From assembly GCF_002868735.1 (NCBI RefSeq), contig NZ_CP025611.1, forward strand, positions 2,735,001 through 2,799,000: DNA of 64,000 bases, given 5' to 3'. Shown here in pieces: positions 1 through 9,015 of this stretch. The number at the start of each line of letters is the position of its first letter. Positions within the stretch are counted from its first letter, which is position 1. Source of the DNA: Niveispirillum cyanobacteriorum (GTDB lineage Bacteria; Pseudomonadota; Alphaproteobacteria; Azospirillales; Azospirillaceae). The notes under the pieces were generated by a model. The model was not told the origin of the DNA, did no database searches, and worked only from the letters and a program-made list of their open reading frames with translations. Both the position numbers and the translations under genes were made by a program.

Positions 1-1303
1 TCATGGACGGCTGATAAAGCCCGTCCTCGACGGCCGCCGTGATGGCGTCGATGCCGCGTTGCACCTTGGCCAGGGCCTGCCGGTCATCCAACTGCCGGGC
101 GCGCAGCTCACGGTTGGAGCGGTTGACCAGTTCAACCCCATTCCGAATAGCCGTCTCGACAGCTTCGGGGGAGACCAGATTGTGGCGTAGCCCGTTCAGC
201 ACACGGGCTTCGATCTCCTGGCGCTTGACGGTGTGGCTGTTCTCGCAGGTGCCGCGCCGGTAGCGGTTGAGGCAGCCGTAGCGATCGTAGGTGATGATGC
301 CGTAATTGTCGCCGCACCGGGCGCATTTGAGCAGGCCGGACAACAGGAAGCTGGGCCGGTGCCGGTCGTTCAGCCGGTTGGCGTGCGCCTCCCGGCTGGC
401 TTTGATGGACGGTTCGAATTGAATGGCCAGCGCCTGCTGGCGCTGTCGCACTGCCTGCCAAAGCTCATCATCAATGATCCTCAAGTCCGGCACTTCCGTC
501 CTGATCCAGGCGCTTTCTGGATTCAGACGGGGAACACGCTTGCCGGTTGCCGGATCCTTAATATAGCGAACCTTGTTCCAAACCAGCACGCCGGAATAGA
601 GTTCGTTGTTGAGCGTGCCTGTTCCCCTGATCGCATGCCCACGAATTGTCGTGTCGCCCCACAGCTTGCCATTGGGGCCGGGCACGCCATCCTTGTTCAG
701 GTTGGCCGCGATGGTTCGGGGGCTGATGCCCTGGGCGAATTCCTGGAAGATCCGTCTGACGGTTGTTGCCTCCGCTTCATTGATGCGCCTTCCGCCGCGG
801 ACAGGTTCGCCGTCGGGCCCGAGTTCCTTGATGACATCATAGCCGAAGCAAAGGCCGCCACCGGCCTTGCCCTTTTCGACGCGTCCCCGCAAGCCACGAT
901 GAGTCTTTGCTGCTAAGTCCTTCAAAAATAAGGCATTCATGGTACCCTTAAGGCCCACGTGTAACTCGCTGATCTCGCCTTCCGCAAGGGTGATGATCTT
1001 GACGCCGGCAAACTGGAGCTGCCTATGCAGGATGGCGGTGTCGGCCTGGTCACGGCTCAAACGGTCCAGGGCCTCGGCCAGCACGATGTCGATCTTGCGG
1101 GCTTGTGCGTCCTGGAGCAGTGTCTGGATGCCGGGGCGCAAGGTCAGGGAAGCGCCGCTGATGGCGGCGTCCTGATAGGTGCCGATCACTTGCCAGCCAT
1201 CGCGGGCGGCTTGTTCGCGGCAGATGCGGAACTGGTCCTGAATAGAGGAGGCGCTCTGCTGATCGGACGAATAGCGGGCATAAATAGCTGTGCGGAGGCT
1301 CAT
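1..1303 (-). CDS. Large serine recombinase (3' end outside window)
   Basis: Site-specific DNA recombinase of the large serine family; it would cut and rejoin att-type sites of a mobile element. The 434 visible residues start at an ATG at 1303. They show the resolvase N-terminal domain with YARYSS (catalytic Ser near residue 12) and EALDRLSRD (about 78-86), a recombinase domain at about 140-270 (HRGLRGRVEKG), and a zinc ribbon with CARC at 327-330 and further Cys at 344 and 353. The C-terminal coiled region is cut by the window edge. A small ORF lies 52 bases upstream on the same strand. It probably belongs to an integrated element whose other end is outside the window or lost among the IS elements to the right. 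Confidence 0.9.
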   Translation of the reverse strand, partial: MSLRTAIYARYSSDQQSASSIQDQFRICREQAARDGWQVIGTYQDAAISGASLTLRPGIQTLLQDAQARKIDIVLAEALDRLSRDQADTAILHRQLQFAGVKIITLAEGEISELHVGLKGTMNALFLKDLAAKTHRGLRGRVEKGKAGGGLCFGYDVIKELGPDGEPVRGGRRINEAEATTVRRIFQEFAQGISPRTIAANLNKDGVPGPNGKLWGDTTIRGHAIRGTGTLNNELYSGVLVWNKVRYIKDPATGKRVPRLNPESAWIRTEVPDLRIIDDELWQAVRQRQQALAIQFEPSIKASREAHANRLNDRHRPSFLLSGLLKCARCGDNYGIITYDRYGCLNRYRRGTCENSHTVKRQEIEARVLNGLRHNLVSPEAVETAIRNGVELVNRSNRELRARQLDDRQALAKVQRGIDAITAAVEDGLYQPSM

Positions 1304-1355
1304 GAGTCACCGGCTTTACGGGGATGGGGGAGCAACCTTCCTGAACAGAAGGCTA

Positions 1356-1541
1356 TCACGCTTCGTCAGGGTGGGAGCGCTTGTCGTTCGCGGTCGCCGC
1401 GGCGATCAGGTCCCGAGCGATCTTGCGACCGAGAGCAGCGGCCACCACGAGTACCGCGGGATCAAGCGTATCGGTATAGGCGTTGAGCGGCTTTTTGTTG
1501 CCATCGTTGGCGGGCGGAATTACAAGGCGGAGATGGATCAT
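1356..1541 (-). CDS. Small hypothetical protein upstream of the recombinase
   Basis: A 61-residue protein, MIHLRLVIPPAND..., lying just upstream of the serine recombinase on the same strand, so the two may be cotranscribed. It has no signal peptide or membrane segment. The middle (KPLNAYTDTLDPAVLVVAAALGR) could form a short amphipathic helix, and the C-terminal half is basic. I recognise no family. Position and composition suggest an accessory or regulatory partner of the recombinase, but no function can be read from the sequence. Confidence 0.5.
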   Translation of the reverse strand: MIHLRLVIPPANDGNKKPLNAYTDTLDPAVLVVAAALGRKIARDLIAAATANDKRSHPDEA

Positions 1542-1888
1542 GTGCTTAGCACTCTGGGCCGTGAAGGACGCACAGCGCGTCCCATTCCCCGGCGATATGC
1601 TCCAGCACCCAGACTTGGCCCACCCTTCATCTGACCATCAAGAAACGCGGCTTACATATGCGTCATGCGCATGTCTGGTTGGGGCTTGGCGTGGTGCCGA
1701 GATCCAACCATCTATGCCGTCCCTATTTGAATAGGGGGCGTCAGGGGCCCGGAACCTCCATTCGAACGTCACCACTTGGCAGCGGCCGGCCACCGATTCA
1801 TATGGACGCCCCCTTTCTGTTATCACCAAAGACATGGTGGAGATATCTACCCACGGGGGCGAAAGAGCCCCCCATGGGTGGCCTTGGA
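1542..1888. other. Intergenic stretch without a convincing gene
   Basis: About 350 bases between the small ORF and the FtsH-like gene. Short ORFs on both strands here have no recognisable content. The only structure noticed is a spaced 10-base inverted repeat, listed separately. Confidence 0.5.
1733..1814. repeat. Spaced 10-bp inverted repeat
   Basis: AGGGGGCGTC at 1733-1742 is exactly complementary to GACGCCCCCT at 1805-1814, with 62 bases between. It lies just downstream of the FtsH-like gene (minus strand). It could be a recombinase or transcription-end structure; there is no T tract, so a classical terminator is unlikely. Confidence 0.35.
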
Positions 1889-3946
1889 TCATGGTGCCGC
1901 TTCGGTGCTGATGGGCATGGCCGCGACAAGCTCTTCCAGTTCGTGACCCGACATGCTGCCACGCTCGACCAGAATAGCGGCCGCCTGGTCGATGGCCGGC
2001 AGGCGTGGTCGAAGAAGCGCCAACACCCGTTCATGCTCCTCGGCCAGCATCCGGCCGACCTGTTCTGCCAAGGTGGGGTGAGCAGACAAGAGCGAGTGGG
2101 TATTCTCGGGGACGGCGTTGCCAAGCCACAGCAGTTGGTCGCCGAATCCATGGCCCGCCAACATAGCGGCTGCAAGGCTGGTGGCGCGCGCGAGATCGCT
2201 GTTCACCGGGCCACCGGCCCCGAAACCCGCAGCTCCCAGGCGTAGCTCTTCTGCCGCGCGACCCGCCAGCAGGATGCGGATGTGCGCACGGGCGTCGGCC
2301 TCTGTGTCGAACTGGCCCAGTTCGAACCGAACACCGGCATGGTCGCCGTGAACCTTGACGATCTGGACCTTGCCCGGCAGCTCGACGGCGGCGGCCACAG
2401 CATGGCCAGCCTCATGCACGGCGACCCTGAAATGCAGATCGGGGGAAACGGTTTCTGGACGAGGGATATGCGCCAACAAATCCTCGGGCGTCAGTGACCT
2501 CCCGGCGCGGCGGGCCTCACGCTTCGCATCACGAGCCCAAAGCTCGGCATCGGCGCCGGATGCCGTCATGCCTGACACAAAGGGGAGAAGGTCAACACCG
2601 GGGAGATGATCGGGACCGAGATGCTGGCGCAGGATTCCGGCCAGCGCCTGGTCATCGGGCAAGGACACCATGATCACCCTGTCGAGCCTGCCAGGCCTGA
2701 CCAACGCCGGGTCGACTGACAGGCCGTTGGCTGCCGCCAGCAGGACAACCCCGTCCCGCGCGAGGGTTCCGTCGGTCGCCTCAAGAAGGGCATTGACGAC
2801 CTGGAGACTATAGTCCCTCTGGTTGCTCCGCAGGGATTGCCGGTCCTGGAAGGCGTCAATCTCATCGATGAACAGGATGCAGGGGGCCTGCGCCCGTGCC
2901 TGTTCAAACGTCCGGCGCATTGCCGCTAGCATCAGACCAAGGTGCCCCGCCGCCTGCCATAAGCTATGCGATCCGGTCACAAGCGGCAGCCCGGCTGTCC
3001 CTGACAAGATTCGCGCGAACGACGTCTTGCCCGTGCCAGTGGGGCCAACCAACAGGCACCCCCTGTCAACTTCCTTCCAGGGCAAGCGTCCAGCCAGGTA
3101 CTCCTTGAGATCATGGACTAGGTTAAGGCCCCATGCCTTCGCGTCATCCATGCCGTGAAGATCGACCAACTTGGGGCCATCATAGGGGACGGCTTGCGAT
3201 GCGAGGCTCGCGAAAGACCGCAGGCGCCGGATCCAGGCATCGCCGTCTTCTCCCAGCCGCCGTGACAACCGGAGGATATCGGGGTTGAGGTAGCCGCAGA
3301 GGCGATCGTCGATGGTGATGGAAGGATGGTGACCCGTCAGCACGTGTGCGGCCACTGTCATTGCGGCGCCGTCCAGCGTCGGAAGGGTCAGATGGTGATC
3401 CGCGGCATGTCTGACGGATGCAGGCATGCGATCCAGCCGGGAGGCCAGCATGATGACGCCCTTGCCATTGCCCAATGCCGTGGTCATGGAGTCAATGTCG
3501 TGCGGAGCCCAGTGCCTGTCCTTTTCCCCTAACTCGCTGAACCATGCCCACTCAGGGCGAACAGGTTCCTCGGGTACTTCCGGAAGCGGCGTTTCCTCGT
3601 CATCACCGAGAGCCAAGGTCTCCATCATTGTCGTGAACTGCGCATCATCCATTTCCGTGGGGCCGGAAAGGTAGAGCTTCAGTGTTTCGCGGACAGGGCG
3701 AACCCAGTCCAGTCCGGGGACCTCAACAATGATGAGGCAACCGCCCTTGTCCAGCGCATCAGCGATCTGCGGTGATGCGGCGAGGCCGCGATCGAGCATC
3801 GCCCATGCGGTGGCGCAGTCACCGGTCGCAACCGTCGGAGAAGGGCGTGGGGCCTGCTCCATCTCGAGGGAAGCGGCGACCTGAGCGTTGTATCGTTTGG
3901 CGGCGGCGGCCAGGGTGATCGGCACATCGGTGGCAGTATCGGTCAT
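1889..3946 (-). CDS. FtsH-like AAA ATPase/zinc metalloprotease without membrane anchor
   Basis: ATP-dependent protease of the FtsH/M41 type, 685 residues from the ATG at 3946 (an upstream start at 4018 would add 24 residues with no homology-like content). Walker A GPTGTGKTS lies near residue 300, followed by Walker B CILFIDEIDAF and the arginine-finger segment RPGRLDR. The M41 peptidase part has HEAGH at 511-515 and the third-ligand region NSDLARAT about 70 residues later, so both active sites look intact. The two N-terminal transmembrane helices of housekeeping FtsH are missing. Instead there are about 280 residues of unrecognised N-terminal sequence. It is probably a soluble accessory protease of a mobile region. 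Substrate is unknown. Confidence 0.85.
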   Translation of the reverse strand: MTDTATDVPITLAAAAKRYNAQVAASLEMEQAPRPSPTVATGDCATAWAMLDRGLAASPQIADALDKGGCLIIVEVPGLDWVRPVRETLKLYLSGPTEMDDAQFTTMMETLALGDDEETPLPEVPEEPVRPEWAWFSELGEKDRHWAPHDIDSMTTALGNGKGVIMLASRLDRMPASVRHAADHHLTLPTLDGAAMTVAAHVLTGHHPSITIDDRLCGYLNPDILRLSRRLGEDGDAWIRRLRSFASLASQAVPYDGPKLVDLHGMDDAKAWGLNLVHDLKEYLAGRLPWKEVDRGCLLVGPTGTGKTSFARILSGTAGLPLVTGSHSLWQAAGHLGLMLAAMRRTFEQARAQAPCILFIDEIDAFQDRQSLRSNQRDYSLQVVNALLEATDGTLARDGVVLLAAANGLSVDPALVRPGRLDRVIMVSLPDDQALAGILRQHLGPDHLPGVDLLPFVSGMTASGADAELWARDAKREARRAGRSLTPEDLLAHIPRPETVSPDLHFRVAVHEAGHAVAAAVELPGKVQIVKVHGDHAGVRFELGQFDTEADARAHIRILLAGRAAEELRLGAAGFGAGGPVNSDLARATSLAAAMLAGHGFGDQLLWLGNAVPENTHSLLSAHPTLAEQVGRMLAEEHERVLALLRPRLPAIDQAAAILVERGSMSGHELEELVAAMPISTEAAP

Positions 3947-4303
3947 GGTTGGCCTCTTAACAGGCAAAGGGTGGGTGTTCCCGTTGACGGATGGTCGGCG
4001 GGCGGTGCGGATGGGCATAGGGGTGCACGCCTGATGATGCAGGCATGGCGAAGGCAGTGGCCGGCTCCCAGAGGCGGCGGCAACTGCTCTATGCGGAGAA
4101 GGGGGCCGTGAGGGTGAAGGTCACGGATCAGAAGGCGTGCACAGTAGGTGCAGGCGACCGAGTTCCTGGATGTGACGCAAGGCGGCGCTCAGGGTGATCA
4201 AATCCCTTCCCTTTCTGGGTTTTCAGGACGATCAAGGCGGCCAGCGATGTGATGCAGAACTCGGTAAAAGGTTCACGACAGGATGAGATGAAACTGGGGA
4301 CGA

Positions 4304-4860
4304 TCAGTATACGGAGACGGAAGCAGGCTCGATGAGTTCGAAGCTCGCCATAAGATTCGGCAGATCATCTTCCAGCGCCTGTTCGAAAAGCAAAGCTTCC
4401 AGGCGCCGGCCGAACTCCAGGTAGGTGTGCTCGATGACGGACTTCAGGTTGACGTTGTACCGCGCTTCCAGCTCTTCGAGGCTGATCCGGAGGTCCGGCG
4501 GCACTGCCGACGCCCCGTGGATTGAGCAAACGGCGGCTGTCGTCTCGACGACCGTCGTGTCCAGCATGACCTGCGCATAGCTCTTGGAGATCAGCCGTAC
4601 GCAGCGGAGATCCCGAACTGTCTGCCTGGTCTTCCCGGCGTCGGTCTTGGCCAGGCCCCGCTTGAGTTCGAAGATGTCGATTGCCTTGCGTGCTGCATCG
4701 AGGATGAGCACGTCGGGCGAGATCTTGCGGCCAATCCCGTGCGTATAGTGCAGATCTGACTGCAGAAGCGCCTCATGGCTGACGCTACCGCTGATGAACT
4801 GATCGACCGCTCCGGGGATGAAGATGGAGGGGGTCCGGAGTACAGTCAGATGCGGAACCG
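4304..4860 (-). pseudogene. PD-(D/E)XK-like nuclease gene, 5' end cut off by IS21
   Basis: The reading frame (about 185 residues) enters directly from the IS21 terminal repeat, so the native start and N-terminus are gone. The remaining protein has SPDVLILDAARKAIDIFELKRG, read in pieces as PD-VLILD and FELKRG; this is the D-x(n)-ExK pattern of the PD-(D/E)XK nuclease fold. After it comes an alpha/beta region and a C-terminus rich in Glu and Leu. No continuation was found on the far side of the IS (7361 onward), so the insertion was accompanied by deletion or rearrangement. The nuclease assignment rests on this one motif. A function in defence or DNA processing is inference. Confidence 0.55.
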
Positions 4861-4973
4861 TGTTGATTTCCACGCGGAACTGACCCGGGAAGGCGGCTTA
4901 TTTCCATTGAGAATTGACCCATGTGACCGTCCCCCCTGCGCGTTGAGCGACGGGGGGCACTGGAGTGATCGAC

Positions 4974-6503
4974 ATGGGACTTTTGAATGTCATCCGCCGT
5001 TTGGCCTTGCGTGAGAAGGTTGCGATCCGGGAGATCGCGCGTCGGACCGGCCTGTCGCGGAATACCATCAAGAAGTATTTGAACGCTGGAACGATCGAGC
5101 CGAAGTTCTCGATACCAGAACGCCCCAGCAAGCTGGACGCGTTCGCCGACAAGTTGGCAGGCTGGCTCAAGGCCGAGGCCTCCAAATCGCGCAAGCAGCG
5201 CCGAACCTTGAAACATATGCACGCCGATCTGGTCGCGCTGGGGTTCACTGGTTCTTATAACCGGGTTGCGGCCTTTGCCCGTGAATGGCGGGCGGAACGC
5301 CAACGCGAGCAGCAGACGACAGGACGCGGCGTTTTTGTTCCGCTGAGTTTTCGCCCCGGCGAGGCCTTCCAGTTCGACTGGAGCGAGGATTACGCCGTGC
5401 TGGCCGGTCATCGTACCAAATTGCAGGTCGCGCATATCAAACTGGCGTACAGCCGGGCATTCCTGGTCCGCGCCTATCTGCTGCAAACCCATGAAATGCT
5501 GTTCGACGCCCATTGGCACGGCTTCCGCGTCTTCGGCGGCGTGCCGGAGCGCGGGATCTACGACAATATGCGCACGGCGGTGGATCGCGTTGGGCGTGGC
5601 AAGGAGCGCCAGGTCAATTTGCGATTTCTGGCCATGGCCAACCACTATGTCTTCGAGCCATCGTTCTGTAACCCGGCGTCGGGCTGGGAAAAAGGGCAGG
5701 TCGAGAAAAATGTGCAGGACGCACGGCCACGGCTGTGGCAGCCGATACCGGATTTTCCCGACCTGGCCGCGCTGAACGCTTGGCTGGAACAACGCTGCCT
5801 GGCGCTGTGGCGGGAGATTCCGCATGGCCATCTCGTCGGGACCCTGGCCGATATCTGGGCAGAGGAACGGTCTGCGCTGATGCCGGTGCCGCCCCAGTTT
5901 GACGGGTTCATTGAGCAGAGCAAGCGCGTCTCACCGACCTGCCTGATCAGTTTCGAGCGCAATCGCTACAGCGTGCCGGCGTCTTTCGCGAACAGGCCCG
6001 TCAGCCTGCGGGTCTACCCGGACCGGCTTGTTATCGCGGCCGAGGGAAATATTCTGTGCCAGCATGAACGGTGGATTGACCGATCCCGTCAAATGCCCCG
6101 GACAATTTATGACTGGCGCCATTATCTGTCGGTGATCCAACGCAAACCCGGCGCATTGCGCAATGGCGCCCCCTTCGCGGACCTGCCGTCGGGGTTCCGG
6201 CGATTACAGGATCAGATGCTGCGGCGTCCCGGTGGGGATCGCGACATGGTCGATATCCTAGCCCTGGTTCTGCAGCACGATGAGCAGGCGGTGCTGGCTG
6301 CGGTCGAACTGGCCCTGTCCGACGGCGTCGCGACCAAAACCCATATCCTGAACATCCTGCATCGTCTGATTGATGGCAAGCCGACCGACGGGCCGACCAT
6401 CAGCGCACCGCAGACCCTGCTCCTGCGCCATGAACCCAAGGCCAATGTCGAACGCTATGACGACCTGCGTGCCCGCACTGCTGGAGGCCGTCATGCGTCA
6501 TGA
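4974..6503 (+). CDS. istA: IS21-family transposase IstA
   Basis: Transposase of the IS21 element, 509 residues. The N-terminal helix-turn-helix is [19 protein letters not shown] (about 17-35). The DDE catalytic core shows FDWSED (first Asp), [10 protein letters not shown] (second Asp) and GQVEKNV (Glu). The ATG at 4974 follows CTGGAG by about eight bases and is preferred over the GTG at 4965. It overlaps istB by 11 bases, typical of translational coupling in this family. It looks full length and functional. Confidence 0.93.
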   Translation: MGLLNVIRRLALREKVAIREIARRTGLSRNTIKKYLNAGTIEPKFSIPERPSKLDAFADKLAGWLKAEASKSRKQRRTLKHMHADLVALGFTGSYNRVAAFAREWRAERQREQQTTGRGVFVPLSFRPGEAFQFDWSEDYAVLAGHRTKLQVAHIKLAYSRAFLVRAYLLQTHEMLFDAHWHGFRVFGGVPERGIYDNMRTAVDRVGRGKERQVNLRFLAMANHYVFEPSFCNPASGWEKGQVEKNVQDARPRLWQPIPDFPDLAALNAWLEQRCLALWREIPHGHLVGTLADIWAEERSALMPVPPQFDGFIEQSKRVSPTCLISFERNRYSVPASFANRPVSLRVYPDRLVIAAEGNILCQHERWIDRSRQMPRTIYDWRHYLSVIQRKPGALRNGAPFADLPSGFRRLQDQMLRRPGGDRDMVDILALVLQHDEQAVLAAVELALSDGVATKTHILNILHRLIDGKPTDGPTISAPQTLLLRHEPKANVERYDDLRARTAGGRHAS

Positions 6504-7287
6504 CCCCGCCAGCGCTGCCATCGTCATCATGCTGCGAAGTCTCAAGATGTATGGATTGGCGCAGGCCGTCACCGATCTGATTGAGCAGGGCGCTCCCGCC
6601 TTTGAGGCCGCCATCCCCATTCTGAACCAACTGCTGAAAGCCGAGATGGCGGAACGTGAGGTGCGTTCCATCGCCTATCACATGAAAGCCGCACGGTTCC
6701 CAGCCTACAAGGATCTGGCAGGTTTCGATTTCCAGGCCAGTGAGATCAACGAGGCCACAGTGCGGCAGCTCCATAGCTGCGCGTTCATCGACGGCGCGCA
6801 GAATGTCGTGTTGATCGGTGGTCCCGGTACCGGAAAAACCCACATCGCAACGGCTATCGCCATCCAGGCGATCGAACATCATCGTCGTAAAGCCCGTTTC
6901 ATATCGACCATCGAACTCGTCAACGCGCTCGAGCAGGAGAAGGCCAAGGGTAAAGCCGGGCAGTTGGCCGAGGCCATGACACGCCTGGATCTCGTGATTC
7001 TGGACGAACTCGGATACCTGCCGTTCAGCGCATCTGGCGGTGCGCTGCTATTCCACCTGCTCAGCAAACTCTACGAGCGGACCAGCGTCATCATAACCAC
7101 CAACCTCAGCTTCAGCGAATGGGCCACCGTCTTTGGCGATGCCAAAATGACCACCGCCTTGCTCGATCGCCTCACACATCGCTGTCACATCGTCGAAACC
7201 GGAAATGACAGCTTTCGTTTCAAGGCCAGCACCGCCGCAGCATCCGGCAAGAGAAAGGGAAATCCACATGCCTTGACCCAATCATAA
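6493..7287 (+). CDS. istB: IS21-family helper ATPase IstB
   Basis: DnaA/DnaC-like AAA+ ATPase that assists IstA in target selection and strand transfer, 264 residues. Walker A is GGPGTGKTH (about residues 109-117) and Walker B is [12 protein letters not shown]; sensor motif TTNLSFSEW follows. The start at ATG 6493 (MRHDPASAA) lies inside the end of istA; the longer frame upstream is only the shadow of istA. The element looks transposition-competent. Confidence 0.93.
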   Translation: MRHDPASAAIVIMLRSLKMYGLAQAVTDLIEQGAPAFEAAIPILNQLLKAEMAEREVRSIAYHMKAARFPAYKDLAGFDFQASEINEATVRQLHSCAFIDGAQNVVLIGGPGTGKTHIATAIAIQAIEHHRRKARFISTIELVNALEQEKAKGKAGQLAEAMTRLDLVILDELGYLPFSASGGALLFHLLSKLYERTSVIITTNLSFSEWATVFGDAKMTTALLDRLTHRCHIVETGNDSFRFKASTAAASGKRKGNPHALTQS

Positions 7288-7360
7288 ACCAAGCCGCATA
7301 ACTCAATGGTGGGTCATTTCTCGATGGAAATCCCGGGTCAGTTCCGCGTGGAAATCAACA

Positions 7361-7924
7361 ACCAGAAGGCAACCGCAGCCTGAGCCGAACTATGCAGCTA
7401 TCGCCGAAGCACCCGCGGCCCTCACCGGATGCGTACGATGTTTCTCAGGGGCGTGGATATGATCGCGAGTTGCCATTCTTCAAACCACTTGAGCGAGAGG
7501 CAGCTCTCACAGTTTTTAGACTGAACCCACCAGTCAGCTTCCGGCACCCCATGACAGCCGATACGAGCATGATTCTTGGTGTACACAAGGAGTTGACGAA
7601 GCACAGACATCCGGCCTGCTTCTCAATGAAATGTCAAATCAAGATCTGTTTTCAATATCTCGAACTAATATGCCTTCTGATCTTGTGGTCTTTTGCATGG
7701 CCCCGTTCACACCATTTGCTCCGAATCAGGCTAGGTTGGTCCCCAATTTCCGTTCGTCCCTATTCCAATTTTTTGACCTGAAGTCACTCGATTTTCAAGG
7801 TGTTGAAGCGACCTGTAACCATGTGTAGGTTTAATGTCGAGTATCTTTTATTTTATCTTGAAAAGTCTTTCGGAGCTTCATACCTAGGGCAATATGTTCG
7901 GAATTGCGAGGGGGAGGGAATTCC
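7361..7924. other. AT-richer spacer between IS21 and the MBL gene; no gene seen
   Basis: About 560 bases with no ORF of recognisable content. The second half (from about 7600) is clearly more AT-rich than the surroundings and leads into the MBL-fold gene, so it probably holds the promoter of the two-gene module. The stretch CACCGGATGCGTACG at 7423-7437 differs by one base from the left end of the IS3 element at 12441-12455 and may be a relic of such an end. Confidence 0.4.
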
Positions 7925-9013
7925 GTGGCGGATTTTTTTGAAATAGATTTCTTGGGCGTCGAAACCAAGAAAAGTGGCGATGCGATAGCAATTCGCTACG
8001 AGACGGAAGGAAAGACAACTATCCACGTGGTGGATGGAGGTTATACGACTAGCGGGGAGAGACTCCGCGACCTCATCAACAAGTACTATAGCAATCCACC
8101 ATTCATTGATCGCGTGATTGCAACGCACAACGACGGGGACCACGCGCGTGGTCTGATTGCAATTCTCGAACATTTTGACGTCGGCGAACTCTGGATGCTC
8201 TGCCCGTGGCACTATGCCGACGAGCTCATCGATCAATTTACGACCTATAGCAGTGTTAAGCATCTGCGGGACCGGCTTCGAAACGCCTATGCTAACCTCG
8301 CCGCACTTGAGGATATCGCGATCAAGAAGGGCATCCCTATCTATGAGCCGTTCCAAGGCGCACGGATTGGCGCATTCCACGTCATGGCTCCCACGCGTAA
8401 GCGCTACCTTGAACTCATTTTGACTTCGAATAAAACTCCCGCAAGCGTTGCGGTTGAGGAAACCGCTATCGATAGCATCCTAAATGCTTTCGTAGAAAAG
8501 GCAAAGTCAGCTGTCTCGTTGCTCCAAGCGGCCTGGGGTGGGGAAGCCTTTCCAGCAGAAGATACGAGCAATGAAAACGAAATGAGTGTGGTCCAGTACG
8601 CGGTGCTGAACGGCAAGAAGATCCTGCTGACCGCTGATACAGGACGGGGCGGTCTGCAGGAAGTCATCGACTATGCGCCATATGTCGGTTTGGAGCTCCC
8701 GGGGATCGACAAGTTTCAGGTTCCGCACCACGGTGGACGCCGCAATGTGAATGCGGATTTGTTGAACGCGATTGTTGGCCCGATTTTGCCGAAACAGCAG
8801 CAAAAAGGACATTTTCACGCTTACATCAGTTCGGCGAAAGAGGATGAAGATCATCCCCGTAAAGTCGTTCAGCGTGCACTTATTCATCGTGGTGCAGATC
8901 TTCACATGACCGAGGGCCGAAACATCTGCACGTGGGGCGGTACCCGTCCCACACGGCCAGACTACACGCCGCTTGTGCCTTCCGCGTACCCCGACTCCTA
9001 TGAGAAGGTTTGA
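7925..9013 (+). CDS. MBL-fold hydrolase, ComEC/Rec2-like domain, of a two-gene module
   Basis: Soluble metallo-beta-lactamase-fold protein, 362 residues, no signal peptide. Metal-site motifs: ATHNDGDHARG (variant of HxHxDH), a middle region ending LLTADTG (metal-bridging Asp), and PHHGGRRNVN, matching the PHHGS-type motif of ComEC-like hydrolases. Such domains act on phosphodiester bonds in nucleic acids or nucleotides, so that chemistry is likely but unproven. The GTG at 7925 is chosen because a strong GGGGGAGGG Shine-Dalgarno sequence lies about seven bases upstream; the TTG at 7904 has none. The next gene begins two bases after its stop. Codon use and base composition are AT-richer than in the flanks, suggesting transfer. 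Confidence 0.8.
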   Translation: MADFFEIDFLGVETKKSGDAIAIRYETEGKTTIHVVDGGYTTSGERLRDLINKYYSNPPFIDRVIATHNDGDHARGLIAILEHFDVGELWMLCPWHYADELIDQFTTYSSVKHLRDRLRNAYANLAALEDIAIKKGIPIYEPFQGARIGAFHVMAPTRKRYLELILTSNKTPASVAVEETAIDSILNAFVEKAKSAVSLLQAAWGGEAFPAEDTSNENEMSVVQYAVLNGKKILLTADTGRGGLQEVIDYAPYVGLELPGIDKFQVPHHGGRRNVNADLLNAIVGPILPKQQQKGHFHAYISSAKEDEDHPRKVVQRALIHRGADLHMTEGRNICTWGGTRPTRPDYTPLVPSAYPDSYEKV

Positions 9014-9015
9014 CG

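Larger units (their letters stand above)
4861..7360 (+). mobile_element. IS21-family insertion sequence, intact
   Basis: A 2500-base element bounded by perfect 30-base terminal inverted repeats starting TGTTGATTTCCACGCGG (4861-4890 and the reverse complement at 7331-7360). A second, imperfect internal repeat (TTTCCAT-GAGAA-TGACCC type) follows inside each end, as is usual for IS21. It carries istA and istB. No matching direct repeat of the flanks was found, consistent with rearrangement after insertion. It truncates the nuclease-like gene to its left. Confidence 0.93.

Noticed and set aside
233-916. Plus-strand ORF of 227 codons
   Set aside because: Antisense of the serine recombinase, whose frame is open over the whole region with family motifs.
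1638-1892. 84-codon minus-strand ORF behind the FtsH-like gene
   Set aside because: Low-complexity composition, no family likeness and no convincing start.
4861-4873. GTG in the IS21 repeat as start of the nuclease-like gene
   Set aside because: It lies inside the IS terminal repeat, so it cannot be the native start.
4785-5831. Long minus-strand ORF (348 codons)
   Set aside because: It lies opposite istA, has no domain-like content, and istA has clear catalytic motifs.
7423-7437. Sequence one base different from the IS3 left end at 12441-12455
   Set aside because: Too short to call an IS end on its own; kept only as a note in the spacer entry.
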